Assembly (NCBI GenBank): GCA_000711775.1
Contig: ARYC01000128.1
Coordinates: 124,001-188,000, forward strand
DNA from: Oxytricha trifallax
Taxonomy: Eukaryota > Ciliophora > Spirotrichea > Sporadotrichida > Oxytrichidae
Direction: 5' to 3'
DNA: 64,000 nucleotides
Of this stretch, positions 12,635 through 24,469 are shown piece by piece. The translations under genes and the position numbers were made by a program. Every line of letters starts with the position of its first letter. The stretch's first letter is position 1. Under the pieces are notes generated by a model, which searched no databases, was not told where the DNA came from, and saw only the letters and a list, made by a program, of their open reading frames with translations.

Positions 12635-13432
12635 GAACTTGAGGCACTGCAAAAATTGTTATAAGAGAGCACTTTAAAAGACGCATTAGTATTATTTAAC
12701 CAACACAGAAAGATTACAGGCTAAGATAATCAAGAAATACAATTTTTCATGGATTGCCTGATTATAGGAGATTGGGTAATTCGTGAGTACTTGGAGAGAG
12801 TGTCCAAAAAACCTCACAAGATTTACAAATAAAGTAATTTCATTATCTGGTAAAAGGATCATCTTCATAAGACCTTAAGAACCTATTAACTTGGTGTGAT
12901 ATATCTCATTGAGTATGATTTTTCCAACAGGCGTGTATACCTTAAAAAAAATCACAGACTTGCTATGCAATTTTCAGAGAAGAGTATCCAGCAATATTTC
13001 TCCTCCTCACTCTATATTGGACTGCAAAAATTAAGAGGCTGTTTAATGCACCCATCTAATTAGATAGCTTAGAGTTTGGATGATAAGTCTTATCCTAAGC
13101 ACATTTGAGAAGCAAATACTTAACACAAATGCATACGAGGAGTCTAAAGCTAATTCATCAGCGTCTTGTTATGTATTGGATGAATTTGGGATTACAGTAA
13201 TATGAGGAAGCCTACCTCTCCCAAGTTTATTGATTTATATCGATTTCATCTACATGAGGAGAGATTTCTCTTTAAAGATATATCTAGAACTAAATGCTTA
13301 ACTCTAAATTACCAGGCTGAAAAGATTTTTATGCATGATGCAAATTTGGTAATCTTGCTATCATTAGTCTTACATGTAGCAATTTTTATATTCTCCCAAA
13401 GAGTCATAAAATCTCACAGCTTGTTGCTTTAA
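12635..13432 (+). CDS. coding-like gene, function unknown
   Basis: A 157-codon TGA-free frame (12635-13108) gives a well-mixed protein of hydrophobic and charged residues. Coding character continues in frame 3 (about 13098-13200), then returns to frame 2 from an ATG at 13202, where a hydrophobic segment follows. At least two frame changes are needed for one protein. No recognised motif. Confidence 0.4.
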
Positions 13433-13573
13433 CTGAATTGTTTTGAATAAAAACGTAGTATGAGATAAATGTAGAAATTTTCTCTTAAACAATTAAAAAG
13501 TGTCTCATAAGTCTTAAGGTAATTGCTAGAATTGCAATGTTTTAATCTCGATTTGATCTATAAAAGCAAAAAT

Positions 13574-13649
13574 CAAAACCCCAAACCCCTTAATGAGGTT
13601 TTTAAGTGCTTTGATTTGCAGGGAATTTGTTAGGGGTTGGGGTTATTAA
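13574..13649 (+). repeat. TBE-A left TIR
   Basis: Starts with about 16 bp of C4A4-type telomere-like sequence and runs to GGGGTTATTAA. It matches the right TIR in inverted orientation with a few substitutions. Confidence 0.85.
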
Positions 13650-13655
13650 AAAAAT

Positions 13656-14716
13656 GCAAGACTAAAATAGTAAGCTTTTGGGTCTATATATGATGAAAAG
13701 TATATAGATTTAGTGTTTAAACTGCGCTATGGATGTGATATATAAAGTGAATAAATCAATCCAGTACTAAACTATATGTCTATTGCGCTACTCTTAAAGC
13801 GAAGTCCGTCAACTGTTCGCTCCCACTGCCTTATATCACTTTAACTAAAGCAATAATAGCTGAATTCTAAGATTTAGAGGATGTCAAATTTTCTATAGAA
13901 GCATATTGACTATCTTATTAATGAGAAAACTTTGAAGTATTGGTTCACTTCTCTTTAGACCAACGAGCTACTATGTTTCATCGCCAATTCCCTGAGTTGA
14001 AGATCTCTGCTTAGTCTATAGCCAACATCTATAAACGAATTGGTATCTCTTACAATGGTGTGAATCGTATCAAGAGAGTGATTGATTTAACTCTGCCATT
14101 TTACATCAACAACTTAAATTATATTTATAATTAAATGCAGAGAGCCTATTAGAATAATATTAAGTTTATTCATGCTGATGAGGCTGTGTTTACAGTCAAC
14201 ACTTTCATCTAGAAGTCTTGGTATAAGAGACATAGCAATATAGAAGTATATGACTAGAAAGTCAAGGTATAAACAATGGCAATTCTTGGAGGTATTAGCG
14301 AGGATGCTGGTTTAGAAACTTATGTTATTCATCCTCGCTCTATTAAGACAGAGCAGTATATTAAGTTCTTAGAGCAGCTGAGAGAGAAGTACCCTGAATA
14401 AGAGATTATACTGTTTGTTGATAATCTCTCTGTTCATAAGACTAAAGAAACAAGGAAGAGTTATGAACAACTTAGAATAACGGCAGTGTTCAACGTACCT
14501 TCCAGTCCATAGTTTAATTGAATTGAGTTCTACTGGGGTATATTAAAAGGTTATTACAAAAAACTGCTGCTATACCACTTGATGCATGACCTACCTATCG
14601 ATACTGTAGACTTTATTAAAAGCTCAGCGAAGAGAGTAGATAATTAATTGGTTTAAAAGTGTGCTAAAGAAGGGAGAGTGAATGTATATAAATAAGTTTT
14701 GTAGTTAAGTTAATGA
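13656..14716 (+). pseudogene. TBE-A DDE transposase, disrupted
   Basis: Homologous along its length to the intact transposase of TBE-B: an N-terminal helix-turn-helix-like region (about 13,690-13,870), then the motifs HADEAV (first Asp), LFVDNLSVHK (second Asp) and IEFYWG (Glu). Two lesions are visible. A 2-base gain or equivalent near 13,945-13,965 shifts the frame from 3 to 2. A TGA at 14519-14521 replaces the Gly codon just before the catalytic IE. No ATG is in frame at the expected start. The terminal TGA is 14714-14716, ten bases from the convergent 22 kDa ORF. Confidence 0.88.
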
Positions 14717-14725
14717 ATATATAAG

Positions 14726-15512
14726 TCACATTTAAAATTCTTTAGAGGGAGCTGGCTTCTCTTTCTTTTCTTCTACTTCTTGCTTCCCTCCTCCTAAGTT
14801 TCTTCTCTTGCTGCCAGCTCCAGCATCTATGTTCATTGACTCTGGAGGCTAAATATTTGAATAAAGTCTCTTGCTAACTTCATACTTTGTATGCGACTTT
14901 CGCTCTCTGTGAAGCTTGCTCTTCCCTTCATCAAGAAGATGCCAGTTCCAGATTTTTCTAAAGAGTTAAGCTGCAAATCTAACTTGAAATATAAGGGTGC
15001 TTCTGCAGCTCTGATAGCCAGCTCTCACTTATCTTGATCCCTTGCTTTTCCTTATCTTCTGATGAGATGCTGTACCTTTTCTTATGAGATTCTTGAATAA
15101 TTTCTTTCAAGTAATCACCTTTGATAGTTGCAAGCATGCCAAAGAAATAGTTTCTTTCAGGTAGTTTATTTGACAACTGCTTCTTAGTGGGAAGGTACTA
15201 CAAAACCTCTGGATCATTCATAGCATCATCGAAAAAGTTAGTCACTGAGATTTCTGGATAGTTTGGAATCTCTGCCAACTTTACATCTTAAGTTTTCATT
15301 GCTTTCTTCTCTTCGCAGAGTATCGCTCTTAGAAATGAAATTTTAGTACCTTCCATCGTTGGCAAGAACAAACCAACTACATAATCAAGATTAGCTACTA
15401 TGATTTCATTACTTTGCTGTATCTGTGAGCGATGCAAATTCTCCTTGCTTCTAAATCTTTGAATAAATTCTTGAGCTTGCACTCTTTTCATTGCATCATT
15501 CATTGACTCCAT
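14726..15512 (-). pseudogene. TBE-A 22 kDa-type ORF, one frameshift
   Basis: Starts MESMNDAMKR at 15512, as in TBE-B, and ends Lys/Glu-rich at TGA 14726-14728. The two TBE copies share the blocks LSNKLPERN and EKQGIK, and DAGAG near the C-terminus. Around 14,990 the frame must change by one base to reach the conserved C-terminal part. The function of this TBE protein is not established. Convergent with the transposase and divergent from the kinase gene. Confidence 0.8.
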
Positions 15513-15944
15513 CTTGTTTACAGATCTAAGAAATGATATTCAAATTTAAGTTTATTGATTTCAATTATATGCCTCTGTAAAACTTACTATTAAATATGGG
15601 CATCCTAAAGGAGATCAACTTCTTAGAAGGATATGGAGAAGGTTTTGAGAACTGGTTTCAAACTTGAGAGAATGATATCATTTTCTACTGTTATAGTTCC
15701 ATATTTTTTAATTGGAATGTACTTAATTAGGAGCAGCTCCTATATTGGTACGTTCTATTATCAACTTAATATTGAAAGTTAAAATAGTTACTTTCTCACC
15801 TATATTTATAGCTGGCTCGTCTTAGCACTCATATATCTTCTCTAATACTCTAAATAATTCCCTTGAAACTTGTAGGCTTGGAAAGCTCTCATATAAGCTC
15901 TCAGTTATAGAGGCAGTTTTATAATTTTAAATTCAAATTTAAAT
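15513..15944. promoter_or_regulatory. TBE-A divergent intergenic region
   Basis: About 430 bp between the start codons of the 22 kDa ORF and the kinase gene, so it must hold both promoters. No defined motif can be named. Confidence 0.4.
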
Positions 15945-17394
15945 ATGAGCGCTAACATTTTAAGAAAAACAACAGCACTTCCATAAAACTAAATGAGACT
16001 TACCTTTGGGAGCAATAAAAAGTGTGATAGCTCCGAGATGAACTCTCATAAGGAACTACCAGAGCTATCACTTGAGGTCTCTGTTATTAAATAGAAATTA
16101 ATAATAGAAAATAAATGGCAAAAAAGTGCGTGGGAAACATAGAAGAGGAGAAAGGTATTAATGGAATTCCTATACAAACTGAATAAATAGAAGTATACTT
16201 TTGTGAGCTATGTGAGAAAGATTTTGCTCATAAATCAAGCTAATACAGACAAAAGAAAGAGCATATAGAACCCAAGCCCACTGTATACTTAAAGCATGAT
16301 AAAATTGATGGAGAGTATGACTGCTTTGAGTGGCATAAGCAATACTCTCATACAAGAACTTGAAGAAGCATCTATTAAAAGCTCACTAGAAAGATATAGA
16401 AGTTGAGAATCATGAAGTTGAGCTGAAGCTTCTTAACAAAATAAAAGCCAGGGAATATTCTAAGGTCGTAGTGCCTGAATAAGCAAGAGAGTTAGAGTTC
16501 GTTAGGAACGCACGCAACCAACTGACCTCTGAAATAACAAAAATTATGATCAAGATTCAATACAATAAAATACCGGTTCTTGCTTAAATTGACCTAGATA
16601 CTTCTCTTTAAAGCTACCTAATATTAGAAGACTCCTTTGATAAGAAAGTTATCAATGATCATCAATACGCATACAAGGTGTATCCCTTCAACTATCTCTT
16701 AAGTGATGATAAATATTAGATGGAGTTTACAAATTAGTATCAAGTACTCACTCAAACAAAGTTTAAAGAGTATAGTTACTTAATCAAGCTAGATGCTAAT
16801 CTCCTTGCCAAGGATCATGTTGCTTTTAGACTGCCTCTATATGAAATGACCCTCAGAGATATCATTACTGATCAAAGGAATCATAAGTAACTTGCTTTAA
16901 TAGCAACTCAAACCGTACAAGGTATTAAAGAGCTTCATAAGTTAGGGTTTGTTCACAGAGATTTGAAGCCAGAAAATATAATGATAAACTTCTCACCTGT
17001 AATAGTAGCAATAATCGATTTCAACAGAGCCTAAAGAGTGGAAGTATCAAGGCTTGGAACTGTAATGGGAACGCAAGGGTACTATCCAGAAAGAGAAGAC
17101 TGGAGAGATGGAGACTTTTAGTGGGATGTGTGGGCTTTAGCAGCAATAATAATAGAGTGCGATATGCCTCGCAATGAATACTACTCTAAAAGATGCGAGA
17201 AGGATGCTAAACAATGAATAAAGCAATTTATTGACAAAACAAGAGTATCTCAATCAATGAATCAAATGGCAGATTCAATAATAATAATTAAACCAAACTC
17301 AAGATCAGGCATATCAATAGAGCAGATAGAGTTGTGGTGAAGTAAGATAAACTTCAGACCTCTCCCACATGATTCAAAATTGCATTTTGAGTGA
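15945..17394 (+). pseudogene. TBE-A C2H2 zinc-finger/protein kinase, disrupted
   Basis: Starts MSANILRKT at 15945. Two C2H2-like fingers lie at about 16,200-16,400, then a kinase domain: the Lys of AYKVYPF (VAIK position), VHRDLKPENIM (catalytic loop), IIDFNRA where DFG is usual, and PEREDW near the activation-segment end. Frame changes near 16,110 and 16,360 and in-frame TGAs at 17215-17217 (Arg codon in TBE-B) and 17338-17340 show it is broken. It matches the 57 kDa ORF known from Oxytricha TBEs. Confidence 0.88.
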
Positions 17395-17436
17395 TTAAAT
17401 TAAATATATTTACTATAAATTTCACATTAAAACCTA

Positions 17437-17513
17437 TTAATAACCCCAACCCCGAACAAATTCCTTACAAATCATAGCACTTATGAACCTCATTAAGAGG
17501 TTTTGGGTTTTTG
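17437..17513 (-). repeat. TBE-A right TIR
   Basis: Inverse of the left TIR, ending GGTTTTGGGTTTTTG. The telomere-like end has C5/C3-type length changes relative to a perfect C4A4 pattern. Confidence 0.85.
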
Positions 17514-17692
17514 AAATGAGAGTAATAAAAAGATTGGGTCACTTGGCAATGGCTGTAGTATTTTGGATATAGTAAGTTCAGCAGAAACTAAAAAGATTGT
17601 ACAAGACAGCTGAAAGTGCAGAGTTAAAAGATTCACCATTTTTGTGTGTCCTGCAAGGTTACTTTAGATATATAGAGATCATTAATGTTTGA

Positions 17693-18190
17693 GGAACTAA
17701 TTATAGTAAATTTTTATCAGTAGACGTTTAAGCGAAACTTCCACTTACTAATCTGCTCATTAGCGAAACCAAGTTCTCTGAGAAAGCTTCTGTTTTATCT
17801 GAGGTTCTATACTCTAATTAACCAGCTGTATTTAGTGCCCATAGTATAGCGAATATATAGTCAATAATTCTTTGGATCATGTAGTAAGTTTATGTAATCG
17901 TATCAAATTCAATTTTCAAAACCAGAAGAGCAATTTCAAGCATATTGACTAAACTACCTCTAAAGCTGTTTTAGGTGCCATTGTGCTACTCATTCTAAGT
18001 TATGCTAGTATTTTTCCTATCCCAAATTTTATCTAATTGAATGAATCTTATTAGTACGCAACTTGAAGTCAAAGGAATCTGTCACTCCATACAGTTCCTA
18101 GTTTATATCTATTGCTAAAATTGTTGTACTAAAAACGCAAAACTAAGCTAATATTAATTCTATTGCTGAGGCTGCGATTAGTTGCTTTTA
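17693..18190 (+). CDS. possible coding segment
   Basis: Open from 17693 to TGA 18038-18040 (115 codons) and again in the same frame to about 18,165. The product mixes Ser, Leu and Ile with two hydrophobic stretches. It lies just outside TBE-A. Low GC means chance openness is possible. Confidence 0.25.
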
Positions 18191-18842
18191 TTTTAATTAA
18201 TATTTAATTTTTTTATGATTAAGCTTGTTTTTGAACTTGCTAATGCTGTTAGTTCTAATTATTGTCACTTTTAGGCAAAGGTCTGTAAATATATGTTGCT
18301 TAATCCCTCAGTGTTGGTTGTTGCAAATTGTTATTTCATGGATTAACAGAAGTTGTTACTCTGGTTCTGATAAGTACTCTAGGAATTGCAGTTTATTCCA
18401 ATATTGAGGAATTATTAATTTTATTGCTATTGTTATTATTACTTCACTCTGCCCCTCGACTTTACATTTCATTATAACTACTTAGATAGTATTAATCGCT
18501 GTTATTGCAATTTATAAACTAATTTGTCTTGTTATATTATAATAAGAGAATCTCAACAGGCTTTTCATCACCTATTCTTTTTCATTTTATATTATTTAAT
18601 TAATAACCTTTTTGATTTGTTTTATTTTTCACAATAATTATATTAATTCTTACTATTGCAGTTTTATATAAGCAAATAAACCGCCAAAAAAATGACAAAC
18701 AATAACTTATTAAATAAGAATATTTTAATAAACTACTGTTTAAAAGTCTCATTTATAATTCTTAATATTTTATTTATAGGTAAAAAGAATAATTCCAATT
18801 TAGATGCAGAACAAGAGCTTGTTTTTTTTTAATTTTACCAAA

Positions 18843-19181
18843 ATGATAGAGGTTTTGAATGACACCAACAAAATAGAATTTATCTAAAACTATGCTTATA
18901 AGGTTGGCAAGTCATCTCTGAATTTTATTTGATAAACAAAAGGAGAAACCTTCAAAACTTAATATAGATAGATAATAATGAAAAATAATATGCTGGCAAT
19001 TGTATGTAAAAGAGAGAATGCAAAGAAATTTAATGAAGTAGAGATAAATTTTTAGTGTGATAAAAAGAGTAATCCTTTGAAAATTCTACCTAAATTAACA
19101 TAGATATCAAGCATTAAAAGTGGAAAATCATGGACTCTTATAAATTAGAGTTCTTAAAATAAAAGATTGTAGATTTTTTGA
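18843..19181 (+). CDS. possible coding segment with internal TGA
   Basis: ATG at 18843. The frame is interrupted by TGA at 18930-18932 but continues in register to TGA 19179-19181 (82 more codons), Lys/Asn-rich with two Cys. No domain assigned. Confidence 0.3.
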
Positions 19182-19400
19182 TGAAGGTAAATTATTATAA
19201 AATGCAAGGATATTAGAAATAAAAACATTATTTTTTATATAATCTGTGTAATAAGCAACAATAGCCCTGGCTATAATCTAGGCTTAAGCATAATAATTAG
19301 CATCATACAGGCTTACTCATAGCTCGTCTTATTTCATATATTTTCACATTCTTACACCTTTCTTCAGTCCTTTTCTCTATCTTCGTCTTTGTAAGACTGC

Positions 19401-19735
19401 TCATTCATTCACGTGATGTCTGAAGTGCACAATGATTGCCTTAGGATAGTAGTAGCTGTACTGCCTGCTATACATTTCATTTGCGTGCTCCATTACATGG
19501 GTTTCTATCAGAGTCGAATTTAGCGCTGAATGGGATAATAAATCTGAACCATCTAGGCATTCTCATTGCACTTCTCATCTCTGTATCTCTTGTAGCAGGT
19601 TTGGAGTGCCTTCTTTCTGTTGTCATTCTAAGCTTCTTGAAGCTTCATATGCTGGGAATGGATTCATGTCTGGTCTTGAGTAATCTCATCAATTTTGGCA
19701 AATCTTTGGCAGCTGGTCTATACATAAGGATTTCA
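19401..19735 (-). CDS. coding-like minus-strand segment
   Basis: GC-richer island. Minus frames give a polar sequence with the blocks ETHVMEHANEMY and YYYPKAIIVHF, ending at TGA 19401-19403. Upstream blocks lie in other frames. It sits head to head with copy A of the plus-strand family gene, where copies B and C have EF-hand genes instead. Function unknown. Confidence 0.4.
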
Positions 19736-20560
19736 GCATTTTATGACTTTCAGTATTGCAGTCGAAAAAGGGAGTAAACTATGGATCAGTGGGCAACTAG
19801 TGGCACCAATCGATGCGTCTTCTTTTATATCACGACGGTGGAACTTCCGACTCAGAAATCTTCTCGATGAGCCGAGATAATCAAACATCCTTGTTTCCAA
19901 AAATGGCATTGAAATTTCCAAAGTGATAATTATGCATATAATTTATCTGAGACTACGTTTACGCTCCAATCAATTTTGCTTAGCCTGCCAATATCTCGCG
20001 CCTGCTGGCTCTTTCCTCTCCTACTCAAGCGCTTTCCTTTATATAGTAGTGTCGAATGCCTTGGTAGATTCTTTTTCTTTCCAAAGGATTTCAATGTCCA
20101 AGCAAAGATTTTTTTAGGGATGCAGGTGGATCCTGATGCAGTTATGGTGTGCGAGCTGTGCTCGTGGGTGCCTCAACAAATGGAGCTCCCATTCACTCTG
20201 GCATTAGAGAGCACCTATCACTTAACCAGCCAGGAGAACAGGATCAGATGCCAAGAATGTCAAATATAATTTTTTGTTTAGAAAGCCGCGAAAACTCGAC
20301 ATTCTATCGCTCCCACTCTCTTAATCCTTTCGCTTACACAATCAGTCACAGCACAAATGGAGTTGCTACACCATGCTCCTCACGCTTTCACAATGCACTA
20401 GGCGCTGATATACACATGCTCGCAATAGCCCCCAAATGCTCAAAGAGTCACTCGTATCGTCGGTCTTGCTAGAAATGGTTGCATGATTGTTGGTCAATAC
20501 CCTGCCATTGGTACTCCTTGGCAGCCTTTGTGATGTTGATATGTGTAATTTAGTTACTGT
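19735..20560 (+). pseudogene. family copy A: putative YHYH-like protein gene
   Basis: Aligns by eye with loci at 52.2-53.1 kb and 61.3-62.6 kb. The shared N-terminal block reads SIAVE then HDGGTSDSE and SRDNQTSLFPK. The shared C-terminal block (about 20,440-20,530) reads RVTRIVGLARNGCMIVG then GTPWQP. The latter resembles the DGxxIxG core of YHYH-domain proteins, an inference from the motif. Frame changes near 19,835 and 20,440 are needed to read across. Either a decayed copy or MDSs with hidden interruptions. Confidence 0.5.
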
Positions 20561-20759
20561 TGAGGAGAGTACTTCTATTTTTCAACATTGTTTCATCCTT
20601 TTACCGTAGCATGCTGAGGATTTTCATCCCTGACATCAAGAGGTGACAGCCACCATAGAGGCTTCTAGAGATGCCCATTTTCAACCCATTAATAAGGGAA
20701 GGTAGATTAATACAGAGCTTTCACATTTCATGGCAGTGATACTTTCTTAGTAAATTCCT

Positions 20760-21003
20760 CTTTTATTAATTATTTGGTCATTATTACAGCCACAATGAAC
20801 AATATAATCTATGCCGAATATATAATAATCTCCAATTTTGCAATTGATTCTAATTAATAAAAAATAGGATATTAGATTGACTTTACTGAAACATATTTAT
20901 TAATTATCCAGATATTTTAATTCATATTAAAAACTTTTTTATTTTAAAACAATTTACTCTTTTATAGAAATTAGATGAGAAATGGAATTTATTAAATGTG
21001 GTG
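20760..21003. other. AT-rich spacer, nothing recognised
   Basis: AT-rich sequence between the copy A locus and the 2.6 kb TIR element. Confidence 0.4.
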
Positions 21004-23609
21004 AGTATTTAATTTTTTAAATATTAATAAAATACAATAAAAATAGGAAAAATAAATAAGGTAAATACAAATTGAAATGTAGTGTAAAGTAACTGTCACT
21101 AATTACAAATACAATAAAACAAATTTAGTTATTAGGAACATAAAAATTAAACTTTAAGGGTACACAAATCAAATTGACTTAGTGTAATAATTTATTAGTT
21201 AAAATTATTTAACAAGATTATTTATTTAATTAAATTAATAAAAATTATAACTGAAAAAATGGACAACGAATAAAACTCATTTCTATTATACACATCGAAC
21301 CCCAATTTTAAATGCTTGCATAAATAAGCCATGCTAAAAGTTTTTCAAAACTTAACAAATAATCGAAATAACATGCCAACCCAACCAAATTGAACACACA
21401 TTTGCAGAAAGAATATAATATTAAAATTAATAACTGCGATAGATTCAGTTAAATCGTGACGATCATTAGAAGTATGTTTAGCTTTTAAACATATTAGAAA
21501 AAGTATAAGAACTAACATACATGATAAAGATACTTCACAATTACTCTAAACTAGTATAAATAAGCTAAATATGCAACCAACATATGGCGTCTTGATTATG
21601 CAACTATGTTACTCTAAAGTACCCATACAACTTCATAACTAAAATAATATTTATTAAAACTGATCATAATTTAAATATTTCTTCAAGTAGCTGTATTAAG
21701 TACACGTGTTCGTGTTTATGCCATTTCAAATTTTTATGATAAGTAAGCTCCATGCCATTCAAAATACTGGAAAAATAATTAACCAATAATATACTAATTT
21801 TATAGCAAATGACATCTTAAGTTATTAAAATTTATGTTAAGACAATAATCAAAAGACTCATTACTCTTAGAAGAAAAGATTTTGCTTAAAACTTATATAA
21901 AGGTAATCTAGCAAATTATTGATGACAAGATTGATATTTTTGATTAACTAACCAAAAATTAAATTGCAAAAGATGCTGATGATTTAAAATATAATACTTG
22001 ATGTCAAAATAAAAGACGAGTTCAATGAATGTGACATATTTATACAAACTATTAACAAGTCTATGATAGTTATAAGATAGTTAGCAAAATTTAAAACCTG
22101 AGTTTTAGCTAGAAATAATGCCTAGCGCTCCTATAAAAATTTGAAACTAAGTTAAACCAACTTATAAATCCATATAAATAAAAATGAAATTTAAGTAATA
22201 AAACCAATATTATCAAGATCATCAGCTTATTTAGATTTTGCAAAACATAATTTAATTAGATAACTTAGTTATCTTTTGCCAAGCCATATATCACTCCTGT
22301 ATGACTCATTACGATATTCTTTTACTCGTTAAAATAAAACATACCATGTTAGTTTATGATTAAGACTAAGAAAATTTACAAAGTTCCATATAAAGTTTCA
22401 AACTTATTAAATAATACCATAAATAAAATATTAGCTGAGGCATTAGTTATAGCATCAGCAATTAAACATAAAAAGCAATCTAAATCCATAACTACCATCA
22501 TATTCACTGACATATAGCTAATTTATGAGCCAGTTGCAAAGTGGTCTGTAGAAATATTCAACTGACATGCTTATTTATCTCGACTCATAAACTCAATAAT
22601 AAATTCCATTCAATAATTAATCAACAAAATTCAATATTTAAGAACCATCCCATAAACTATTTAAAGTCGAAGGCACATCAGTAACTTTAGACTGAATATC
22701 AGGCAGATAAGGAATATTTGGCTAGCATAATCAATAATATTTATAAATTCTTAACAAAGGAGTAAAACTTAAACCATAATAAATTCAAAACAGGCTAAAC
22801 ATCCATTCCCTAAATAAACGAGATGATCACTGATATTACATTCAGTAATTCTCTGACCTAATTATTGCATCATTGTAATTTTCCAGACTTTTTGAGCTAC
22901 AACATTCTAATGCCTGCATCATTCACCAATAAGACATTTTTTCAACCTCTCATTTGCATATTACAACCCCATGTCGATAGAATTATAATTAAACTATTGC
23001 TGAAACCTCCAACATTTAAATATTAATAATCTTTGACTATTTACAAGAATGTTATAGCCCGCTAAGTGATAATTTTCAACTTGTTCATAACACTATCATT
23101 CTATTACTAAATTGTATTCCATAAAAATTAGCTTACATATCAAGCATAAATGTTGCAAAATATATTCTACCTATCTTATTTATACAAAGTAGTTATAATT
23201 AATCAAACAAAATCCCATATAAACTTCATTATGCTTCCATTATAAATTTGGAGCAAGAAACTTGAAGAATTTATAAATAATAACTACATAATTCTATAGT
23301 ATCACGAAACCATACGCATAAATTTCATAAGATAGTTTCTTTAAATACTGCATAACAGTTGTAAATATATATTATTAAAGTTGGTATTAGTAATAAATTC
23401 ACACTTTACTATCAGCTAGACTAGTAATTACACTATGTCCATTTGATTTGTGTACACTTAAAGATTAATTTTTATGTTCCTAATAACTAAATATGTTTTA
23501 TTATATTTGTAATTAGTGATAGTTACTTTAAACTACATTTCAATTTGTATTTACATTATTTATTTTTCCTATTTTTATTGTATTTTATTAATATTTAGAT
23601 ATTAATACT
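21004..23609. mobile_element. 2.6 kb element with about 190 bp TIRs
   Basis: Left arm 21004-21199 and right arm 23422-23609 are inverted copies sharing long identical blocks (for example GTACACAAATCAAAT and AAATATTAATAAAATAC), with scattered substitutions and small indels. The interior is AT-rich. On the minus strand a 195-codon TGA-free frame runs from an ATG at 22609 to TGA 22022-22024, and an overlapping frame is also open, so some interior coding is likely but no transposase motif can be named. I could not identify a target duplication. Confidence 0.7.
22022..22609 (-). CDS. possible element-encoded ORF
   Basis: 195 codons open from the ATG at 22609 with only TGA as stop, rich in hydrophobic residues. 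An alternative minus frame over 22,450-22,720 also reads well, so the true frame is uncertain. It lies wholly between the two TIRs. No domain recognised. Confidence 0.25.
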
Positions 23610-24052
23610 TTTTAAAGAATGACTTATTTGAGGAAATTTACATTTTAATTATGCTAGTATTTATCAATTTCAATATAAAAATCATTTTTAACTGATTCTG
23701 CAAAACACAAAGAATCTTCATTTGAAGGATGACCTAAGATTGTAAAAACTGCAAGGTATTATTTAATATCAACATATTATATTTTCAAGGAGTTTTATAT
23801 TGTAGGATCATGCAAAAATTCATTGTCTATCAAAAATAATCATATTCAATATTTAATTTAATTTTATAATAATTTTACAGATATGCAGTCGTTTCATCAA
23901 TATGTAATTTTTGATTATCTTCCTTTGTTAACTAACACATTTTATAATACATAATCCTATTGAATAAATTATTGAAATTTATATTAGCAACTTTCATTAA
24001 ATGATTACATAAACTAGAAGATTTTATGTTGTTATAGAATAACATTAATTTT

Positions 24053-24077
24053 TATATATATATATATATATATATAT
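24053..24077. repeat. (TA)n microsatellite
   Basis: About 12 uninterrupted TA units in AT-rich DNA. Confidence 0.9.
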
Positions 24078-24469
24078 TTATTAAAAAATCAAATAAAACT
24101 AATAATTCTTATAAAATCAATATTCTAATTATATTCTTACATTTTTATCATAAATGAATGAAACTCATAAGATAAATATCAGCAGTTTTCAGCAAATCAT
24201 AGACCACTGAAGTCTAATTTTAGGAATGGTATAGAAAATTAATATATTTAGCATTATTAAAGCCAATAAACCATTATAATTTGTAAAACCAGTTCAATCT
24301 CAAGAGCTATAGCAATAAAAGAATAATAAACAGATCATAAAGAAATTAGAACAACCAATATTGAAGTAAACAATAATTTATTAAGAAGAATTAAAAATAT
24401 AATTCAATAATTAATTATAAAGGATACGATAAATTTAGATCCTATTTTGTTATAGTTTTGTATATTTCA

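Larger units (their letters stand above)
13574..17513 (+). mobile_element. TBE-A: telomere-bearing element, degenerate copy
   Basis: A 3.94 kb element whose outermost bases are telomere-like: CAAAACCCCAAACCCC at left, and the inverse with small changes at right. TIRs are about 77 bp. It carries transposase (+), 22 kDa-type ORF (-) and zinc-finger/kinase (+), the known gene set of Oxytricha TBEs. AAT precedes the left end (13571-13573). The right end is followed by AAAT, so the expected 3 bp ANT duplication is one base out of register. All three genes are damaged. Confidence 0.9.

Noticed and set aside
13571..17517. Perfect ANT target duplication for TBE-A
   Set aside because: AAT at left is clear, but the right flank reads AAATG directly after the end. 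The match needs a one-base offset, so I do not claim it.
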